From Saussurea involucrata (Eukaryota > Streptophyta > Magnoliopsida > Asterales > Asteraceae), in contig CM066317.1 of NCBI GenBank assembly GCA_033807775.1, forward strand, positions 9,321,870-9,385,869: 64,000 nt of DNA, given 5' to 3'. Position 1 is the first letter of the stretch. Each line of letters begins with the position of its first letter. Of the stretch, positions 56,909-64,000 are shown piece after piece. The notes beneath the pieces are model-generated. The model saw only the letters and a list, made by a program, of their open reading frames with translations, did no database searches and had not been told where the DNA came from. A program made the translations under genes and the position numbers.

Positions 56909-57875
56909 TGTTGGGTCACCAAGGATTTGAAATTTACTCACCGATGTTTTCCCTAAAACTCCTACTTAGAATATTTTAGTTTGGTTCTTTGAATGACTTG
57001 TACAAAATATCAAATGTTCGGTGAAGTCGAAGATCAACCGAAACCAAGCTTGAAGACTCTCTACTTGTGGAAAATAGAAGACTCTCGGCAACATACAAAC
57101 AAGTCATCACCACCGAATTGCCTGAACAGTTTCGGTGGCCATGTTCTCCACCGACAATTTCGGTGGGCTCCTTCACCACCGAAATGTTCTCACAATTTCG
57201 GTGGTCGCTCTCTCTCTACCGAATTACTGAACAATTTCGGTGAGCTCCTTCACCACCGAAATGATCTCACAATTTCGATGGTCGCTCTCTCTCTACCGAA
57301 GATCCCTTTATTTCGGTGGAAACTCCTTCGGTGCTAAAGTCTTGAAGGAAAGATAATTTATTATGGGACAGAATCCTCTAGCAGATAAAAGTGACAATTT
57401 GTCTCTTTATCCATTATCAGTTAAAGTCCTTTTCCTCTGCATGAGCTCTACTGTCTGCACCTAGTAAAAAGTGACAAGGACTTCTCAACTCCCCAGAAGT
57501 CAACATCCTCAGCAAGTTGGAAGATGACAAGTGTCCCAAGCATTTAATGCTTGTGCACTCCTTGCCACTATAAAAGGGAGAAGACATCCTCATGCAATCT
57601 CATGCTTTCTGGAATTCTCTGAGTGCAAGTTCTTCATATTGCTTGATAACCTTATAGTTTGTTCTAAGTGTTCTTAGTTATTTTGTTAGTATACTTTGTG
57701 TAAGACTGTTAGAATAGTTTATCAGTTCTTTTCCGCAACAGTCTTAAGTTTCTTTGTGTAATTCTTGTTGAAAGTTTTTCAATAAAAAGAATTAAAATTG
57801 TGAAAATTTTGAGTATTGTATTCAACCCCCCCCCCCCCCCTTCTACAATACTTGCTTAGCCATCTGGGACTAACA
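56909..57875 (+). repeat. 3' LTR of the copia element (967 bp)
   Basis: Near-identical to 45749-46712. The poly-C run is longer (57826-57840). Confidence 0.93.
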
Positions 57876-57880
57876 ATGAA

Positions 57881-58486
57881 TGACACACATTCCATCATCA
57901 TACCATGTCTCAGAGCTATACTATGAATCTTCACTGATTCTAGATTAATGCTCTTATTCCGGAGGTTGCAATATGCACATGCCCATCTCCGTATACATCT
58001 ATTCCAGAAATTGCAATGTACACTTGCCCATCTCCACATTCCAGAAATTGCAATGTACACTTGCCCATTTCCACATTCCATGAATATGACTGACAATAAT
58101 TCCGTCATCATATCATGCCTAAGAGCCACACTACAAATCCTTACAGATTCTAGATTAATGCTCTTATCTAAGAAATCGCAATATACACATGCCCATTTCT
58201 AGATTAACTCTTTTATCTAAGAAATCGCAATATACACATGCCCATTTCTTGAAAAGAAAATAGAGATTACAATATACACATGCCAATCCCTTCTTTTCCA
58301 TAGAAATCGAGAATTCCGAATAAATCTACGTCTATTCCTCGATTTCCCAAACTTTAGTGTCTATGGATCCATTACACCTTAATTGTACTCATACAGGTAT
58401 TTACTCAATTCAAATTCCTCATAGCAACTGTATAAGCGAATTATATTTATACCTCGTAGATTCCTCATATCATTCAGTATGAGCAA

Positions 58487-58521
<35 letters not shown>

Positions 58522-59649
58522 CGTACAGATTCCTCATAGCAACTGTATGAGCGAATCACATATAAATCTTATTTAATATAATAACATTATATTCCTGCCT
58601 AGTATCGACTAGCACAGTCTATAATCCTAACATACTACTTTTCAAGGGTGTGTATGTTCAAACTACCTGAATTATATCTTAAGTCCTAAATCGCACCTTT
58701 CCACGATTAACAGAACTGAGATTTCCAAAACTACCAGAAGTGTCCGGATACCCAGAGTTTCCGGATACTCGAACTATCCGGACGTTTACATTTTCCGGAT
58801 ACTACAATTCCCCGGACAACCCCCTAATCCGGACAATACACACTTTCCGGTTAATTCCTATTTTCCGGATACCATTCTTATCCGGACATCATTCGGACAC
58901 TAAATCAATTGGGTACCATCCGGTAACTAATTTCATCCGGATTCTACGATATAAATAAAAACTTACCCGGAATCTATTGCATCCGGGAACATTCATCATC
59001 GAGGTTTCCGGATACGATGTTTCGTCCGAAAACCTTCGACCTGCAGCTAGAAATTCGACCAAAATCGATGTCTGTTTGATTCAGCTCATTCCAGACCATC
59101 CCATACAGTTCAATAACAATTTATACATCTATTTCATGGTTTAATTTAACAAGTAAACACTGATTTGTACAAACAACAAATGAACTCACCTTATGTTTGC
59201 AAAACTCACTTCCTGCACAATCTGCTGCTCTAAATCTGTTGTTACTGATTCTGTGAATCAATCCAAAACACAGATTCGTTCATAATCCATCAACAACAAT
59301 AATCTTACCAGAAATTATAACCAATTTCCTTACCAATTTGATGATTATAGCTTTATTTCTTCCTTTCTCTATTTTCTCTCTATTTTTCCTTCTCTCTGCT
59401 CTTTTGCCGACTTCACCAAACCAAAATGAGATATTTTCTCATCTCACCTAATTTATCCATACACACTTTATTTAATAACCAAACATACCCTCAAGTTCCA
59501 TTATTTCCAAGAGTACCACCAAACTTTCATCTATTTTATTTTAACCCCAAAGAATTATAAACTTACAATATAATTCGAGATTTAAACCAAAATACACAAA
59601 GATCCCAATTCTCATTAAAATACTATTATTGAAAATTTAGGATGTTACA
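57881..59649 (-). repeat. Ty3 no. 3 3' LTR, second part
   Basis: Resumes at TGACACACATTCC after the ATGAA duplication. It has tandem units with AGAAATTGCAATGTACAC (57960-58280), a (TA)n run (58492-58517), a TCCGGA/TCCGGAT array (58743-59015), and ends GGATGTTACA. Confidence 0.85.
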
Positions 59650-59664
59650 ATACTCCCCAACTTG
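59650..59664 (-). other. Polypurine tract of Ty3 no. 3
   Basis: ATACTCCCCAACTTG on plus; CAAGTTGGGGAGTAT on minus, almost the same as Ty3 no. 1. Confidence 0.75.
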
Positions 59665-59942
59665 AAAATGATTTCGTCCCCGAAATCAGGATCATGTAAA
59701 CAAATGAGGGTACCTATCTTTCATACTCTCTTCCGACACTAAAATCACATTATACCTCAAAGATATAATACCACATTCTTATATCGCAACATCTTGTCTG
59801 GTCTTTCTATAATCCTTTACAATTCCTCCATACCACTATTCTTCTCATCCATTCTTGCTTCATTATGTGAAACCACATCATACCAATCATGAAATATATC
59901 ATATATCTCTTCACTTCAAGTCTTACACACTTAATCACAATT

Positions 59943-60095
59943 TGTAACACCCCCCCTTACCACGACACAATATTGTCCGCTTTGCCCCACTGGCTCACGG
60001 CTTTGTTCTTGGCGACCTGACAAGGACTTCGCAAGGACTTCCCAGGAGGTCACCCATCCTGGTACTACTCCCACCCAAGCACGCTTAACCACAGA
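59943..60095 (-). mobile_element. Cassandra-like LTR fragment carrying a 5S rRNA 3' half
   Basis: On the minus strand, AGTTAAGCGTGCTTGGG... matches 5S rRNA and is followed by GCGGACAATATTGTGTC and an end GGGTGTTACA, the style of Cassandra TRIM LTRs, which carry a 5S sequence. Truncated at its 5' side. Confidence 0.65.
60035..60089 (-). ncRNA. 5S rRNA-derived segment (about positions 49-103), not a functional gene
   Basis: Minus strand: GTTAAGCGTGCTTGGG, then AGTAGTACCAGGATGGGTGA and CCTCCTGGGAAGTCC. It differs from the plant 5S consensus, as I recall it, at about three positions. It spans the region of the internal control elements (A box, intermediate element, C box) but lacks the first 48 nt of 5S, so it cannot give 5S rRNA. 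Confidence 0.75.
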
Positions 60096-63000
60096 TAAAA
60101 TCTAGAAAGAACAATGACTCATCTTTTCACGTATTCTGAATCCTACCTCTTTCGTCATTACTCACTCCCCAACTTAGATTTGCAAACCTCCTTAGAGTAA
60201 CTGTTATCGTCAAATCTTTATCCGACTTATTTCTTGGTCTACCATACAGTTATCATTTCTCTTATACCTACACGGAACATTCATCACACACCGCTATAGT
60301 CCAAAAGGACGGTTTCTCCAAAATCATTTGCCAAGACCTTGTAAAGTACTTAGTACTGAGAATCACCACGAGCTCCTAACTTTCCAACACAGTTGACATA
60401 TTCATTGCATTTCTTTGCATCCATGGAATACTCCAATGCTCTCGACTAAGCTTCATAACGAAAATACCACAACTTAACGGTTACAGTATCCTCTTCAACC
60501 ATCAAGTGAAGTATAAAACTCACTTAAATCCAATGGAATCAAGAAGAACAATGGTTCTCTTTCCATCTCGTCACCGACCGCAACTCAACCTCCAGATCTC
60601 AAAATAGCATTAACGTATACTATCTGAAAATCTACACATTTCAATATTAAAGCAAACCATCATTACATCTAGGACTTACACGTTCCTTCGGTACAAAGTG
60701 CTATCCCTTCCTCACACCACTATCGCACCACGCGACCATATTGCAAACAAGCTTTCATGATGCCTGTATACGTGCAAAAGATACTACTTCCTTCCCACTA
60801 CCCATAACACCATTTTATTTGAAGTAAATAAAAAAATCATCTCCGGACTTTGTTCGTCTCTAATACTTCACCTTTTATAAACCTTCCACATCGTAAGTAA
60901 AACACTTATCTAAAAACGACAGTCTTTCATTATCTAAACTCCCTTACAATGTGGTCCTTCAACTTTGATTCTCTGATTAAGACTTAACATTCATATATGA
61001 CCCCAAAAGGATAACCAATACATTCACGTCATGTAAACTTGAATTATAATACCGTTCGTGCAATTTCAACCCCAAGCCTACGTCGAGCTTATCAAATCGG
61101 GTCAATGCTCTTAAGACTCAACTGAGTTCAAAACCGAGCCATCTACTCAAAGGATCTAATCATCATTATGCAACATACGTTCCGAGGCATGATAATCCTA
61201 CGACCCCTTCATTGCTACTTTCCCAACGAAGTCAATTTATACAGGTATATATATATATGTACACGTATATGCAACTTTTTTATACTCCACAATGTATATA
61301 TTTCGCCAAGGTTCATTAGTTCCAAAGGTATTAAGAACACGAAATTTATCAAATAGTCTTTACACCTAAGACCGACACTTGTTCAAATAGAATGCAGTTA
61401 AGCATATAACACATCCAAGACTCCATCTCGAGTCACTAAAACTGACAAACATTCAAAAGACTCATTTGAATATAAATCAAGCCTTTAAGGCCAAAATAAA
61501 CGTTTGGTTAAACACGTGTCACTCACACGATTACGTAAACCAAAATACATTGTTACCCAAAATCTTTACCTTTTTAATCCCTTAATTGGCCATCGGCCCC
61601 AACACAAAGGTTTACCACTCTTAAAACTTTACATGGTCGGATTTACCAAAATCCTCCAACCCACATGTTCACATTTTTAAAACGTAATACATCATAAATA
61701 TTGCACATCCACAATAAACATCAAAAGCGTGCTTTGACTACATATCTTTCGCTTGTGCAACAATAAATCAAAACTTCTTTCATTAGTGATTTATTCGTCA
61801 ATCACTCAAAATCCTTAACTATGTCGTACACGATAATATTTGCTTTGCGCATACCCTCTGCATAACAGCATACCGGTACCGCTCACGGTTTTTGTTCCTG
61901 TCCGCACAGGCATACGCGGGACGCACCCAGACCGCACCCAATGACAGACGAAAGGTCTCATACACCTTACACAACTATCGACTTCAAAGTCAAATTTGAC
62001 ATGTCGACACTTCCTTAACCTTAAGGTCCCTAACTGAACCTAATTCTTCCTCCGGACACAACCGTCCCTCGGCAACTATATTCCTAGTCAGCGAACAAGG
62101 GTACAGACTCTCATACAACCGACACTAAAGTCCACTTTCGACTCTCACACTGTTCATCTCTCATTTGAACACAATTACCAAAACTACAAACTTTCTCCCA
62201 AGGTTTATCCAACACCTCTCCACTCTTGGAGTTCTTTCTTAGCTTATAACGTAATACTCTACGACCTAGCGAGTTCATAGCCTTTATGCATGACAAATCA
62301 TTTCGCACATTTTCTCATTTTAAATAACCCCACGGGGAACAACTTGGGCACACATACCCCAAAGTACTGCACAACGATCTCGAGAATCGTTTGCATATTA
62401 AATTTCCGAAAACTCAATCCTTCTCAACCAAAACAGTGTTGTTACGATGGTAATATACTAAATGAAAATCTCTTCGTACGATAACAGTTCGAAAAAGTTT
62501 GACCGACACGAAATAAACTAGTCGGTTCTCTCATTTATTTACATGATGTTATTAGGTCAATACTCCTGTTGGTTATTAAACGTTTTGCTGGCCAACGCTT
62601 TATTGCTACAATTTAACTTTTTATGTAAAGTAAGAAATACTTTGTAAAAAAACTCCAAAAATTCGTTGTGCAACGTAAATGGGATTGCCTTTTCTTTAAA
62701 TACACTCTTGCACATACTAACTCAACCTTGACTAAAACTGTTATTTATGCATTTGGTTTGAAATCATGAAAACTCATGTAACACACACTAGAACACCATG
62801 CATAAAACTTTACTTGCAAATGAAGGCTACTTACCCAAACGAGGTCAATCGTCTTACTTACGTAACTTATCATTGACACTCTACTTCCGACCAGTGGTCG
62901 CCCTCTCGGCCTTATAATATTTGCTATACATGCATTCTACGCCCCACATACTCAACCATGTCATACTATTTCCGTCTTGATCAATCATCTCGTACTCTAT

Positions 63001-63471
63001 CTCCTCACATATCAATCCACCTATTAAAGGTTGCCTTGGCGGACTTTCATGAGTCCCGCCAATTCCAGGTTATCCTTCCAACCTCCAATCAATATTGTTA
63101 TGTCCTTCAAAGGACCTTGGTGGCGTATTCACCATCATTCTACTATAACATAAAGGGATAACCATAATAAATGGTTATGCACGTACACACATACAAAACG
63201 TACCTTATCGATCGTTAGTCACTGTAACAATTCAAAAATAAGCATGCTCGTGTAACAATATATTCATAATAACAGTAGCTAATTGGAATTGTGAACATAT
63301 TATACAAGAGGATCCTCGTTACCATTGTCACAGTACTAATTTCACGTATTTCCGTTAACTCTAAGACTATTCCTTCTTAACACTTCTACCCATATCTCAC
63401 ATATCATAACCTACTCCATCACAGCTTAAGTCTAAGTATCTCATCAACATACTTAGTTCGCTTAAACTAAT

Positions 63472-63483
63472 GCTCTGATACCA
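63472..63483 (-). other. Primer-binding site of Ty3 no. 3
   Basis: GCTCTGATACCA on plus; TGGTATCAGAGC on minus, three bases from the LTR, as in Ty3 no. 1. Confidence 0.88.
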
Positions 63484-63486
63484 TAT

Positions 63487-64000
63487 TGTAACACCCTAAA
63501 AAAACAGGGCTAATTTAAACCTCAAGTTACAACAGGTTATGACAACATAAACATCAACTTATATAAATAACAAGTGAAATAACCATCAAGAGTATATTTA
63601 CAATATAGGATCCTTTAAATAACCTATCAATCTAATTATGTCACTATAATCAGATTAACTAAGTTATCCAAGCATTCCATCAAAAACTTCTCTTTGTTAA
63701 TTTCCACCTCTGCTATGCCAAAACGCTCGTCCCACAACCCATTACTTCCCCGAACTGGTACCTGGTAAGAAAACATCATTTGAAACGATTAGGCTAATGC
63801 CTAGTGAGAACATCCGTTTCTACAATAATATTTGCCAACACCATGTAAACAAGTTATAACAAACCTGGTTACTCCTTTTCTTACCGTACGTGTAACTCTA
63901 TTCCGTTCACACAATTTCTCCCAATTCCATGAATATGAATGACACACATTCCATCATCATACCATGTCTCAGAGCTATACTATGAATCTTCACTGATTCT
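63487..64000 (-). repeat. Ty3 no. 3 5' LTR, partial at window end
   Basis: TGTAACACCC..., same as 45296-45748 with about six differences, and continuous through the copia target site (AATATGAATGACACAC at 63941-63956). Confidence 0.9.

Larger units (their letters stand above)
45749..57875 (+). mobile_element. Ty1/copia retrotransposon of Sirevirus (SIRE/Maximus) type, 12.1 kb, with a third ORF
   Basis: LTRs 45749-46712 and 56909-57875 are about 99% identical by eye (around nine substitutions plus a poly-C length difference). The TSD is ATGAA (45744-45748 and 57876-57880). The order PBS, gag, PR-IN-RT-RNase H, a 730-bp spacer, a long ORF3, PPT matches Sireviruses, the copia genus with large gag and an extra ORF after pol. 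Insertion is into the LTR of Ty3 no. 3; the empty site is seen at 63935-63950. A few frameshifts interrupt pol and ORF3, but it is the youngest LTR element here. Confidence 0.92.
59665..63471 (-). other. Non-coding interior of Ty3 no. 3
   Basis: No intact gag-pol domain. The first bases (GAAATCATTTTCAAG context, minus strand) match the pol 3' end of Ty3 no. 1. Blocks at 62080-62310 and 62830-62990 match Ty3 no. 2. A Cassandra-like fragment sits at 59943-60095. Confidence 0.6.
45296..64000 (-). mobile_element. Ty3 retrotransposon no. 3, non-autonomous, minus strand, interrupted by a copia element; right end outside window
   Basis: The left LTR (element 3' LTR) is split into 45296-45748 and 57881-59649. 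The interior is 59650-63486. The right LTR (element 5' LTR) begins at 63487 and leaves the window. The PBS lies at 63472-63483 (inverse) and the PPT at 59650-59664 (inverse). The PBS-proximal leader (about 63200-63470) closely matches the leader of Ty3 no. 1 (25216-25480). The LTR ends (TGTAACACCCTAAAAA, inverse) and PPT also match, so it is a relative of that family that has lost its coding region. Confidence 0.85.

Noticed and set aside
45833..57337. Identical 114-codon ORFs at 45833 and 56993
   Set aside because: They lie in the two copia LTRs and are identical because the LTRs are; no protein family recognised, and composition follows the CCACCGAA repeats.
60035..60089. Functional 5S rRNA gene
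   Set aside because: Only the 3' half of 5S is present, embedded in a Cassandra-like context within a retroelement.
40246..62308. Similar small minus-strand ORFs at 40246-40446 and 62111-62308 as a conserved gene
   Set aside because: They lie in the shared non-coding module of two Ty3 elements; frames are short, interrupted and diverged, with no domain recognised.

Overview
This is a gene-poor, repeat-dense stretch of a plant nuclear genome, almost certainly a eudicot. It contains a cytochrome P450 of the CYP71 family with the standard single intron, a Tekay-like Ty3 element, a Sirevirus-like Ty1/copia element, a plant L1-type LINE, a MuDR-type MULE with a DUF1985/ULP-like passenger gene, PIF/Harbinger and hAT elements, and a Cassandra-like fragment of 5S rRNA. 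Several of these families are common in Asteraceae, but I cannot name the species.

Layout. 1-1257 is the 3' part of a PIF/Harbinger element with its Myb/trihelix-like ORF1. 1490-2660 is a truncated retroelement with a TTATCGCA/TGCGATAA hairpin cluster. A purine/pyrimidine foldback MITE (2765-3250) sits just upstream of the only apparently intact host gene, a CYP71 P450 (3495-5328, two exons). 5.8-7.8 kb holds a CACTA-like piece and a Harbinger deletion derivative. 8003-10709 is a foldback MULE with arms of about 850 bp, one arm carrying a second, 396-bp MULE. 10746-14359 is a LINE whose 5' part is inverted, the structure left by twin priming. 15241-20490 is a 5.25-kb MULE with 116-bp TIRs and a perfect 9-bp TSD. 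It encodes a broken MuDR transposase and, convergently, a truncated DUF1985/ULP-like gene whose intron is a tandem array. 21146-22457 is a truncated CYP71 paralogue, so the two P450 copies are now separated by about 16 kb, mostly transposons.

The second half is nested LTR retrotransposons. Ty3 no. 1 (23090-32320, plus strand, Tekay-like) has full gag-pol with many stops. A hAT MITE, a Harbinger MITE and microsatellites follow. Ty3 no. 2 (36252-43965, minus strand) is non-autonomous with intact LTRs and a perfect TSD. Ty3 no. 3 (45296 to beyond the window end, minus strand) is also non-autonomous. Its 3' LTR is split by a 12.1-kb Sirevirus-like copia element (45749-57875, plus strand, 5-bp TSD ATGAA) that carries gag, pol and a third ORF of about 1,060 codons. 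The interior of Ty3 no. 3 contains a Cassandra-like fragment with a 5S rRNA 3' half.

Nothing here works as an operon or a multi-gene host system. The interest lies in the transposon architecture, the relative dating given by nesting and target-site duplications, the passenger gene in the MULE, the extra ORF of the copia element, and short motif arrays (TCCGGA, CCACCGAA, TGCGATAA, CCGTGGCCCACGG) that go with particular elements. Boundaries and TSDs were read by eye; percent identities are estimates.
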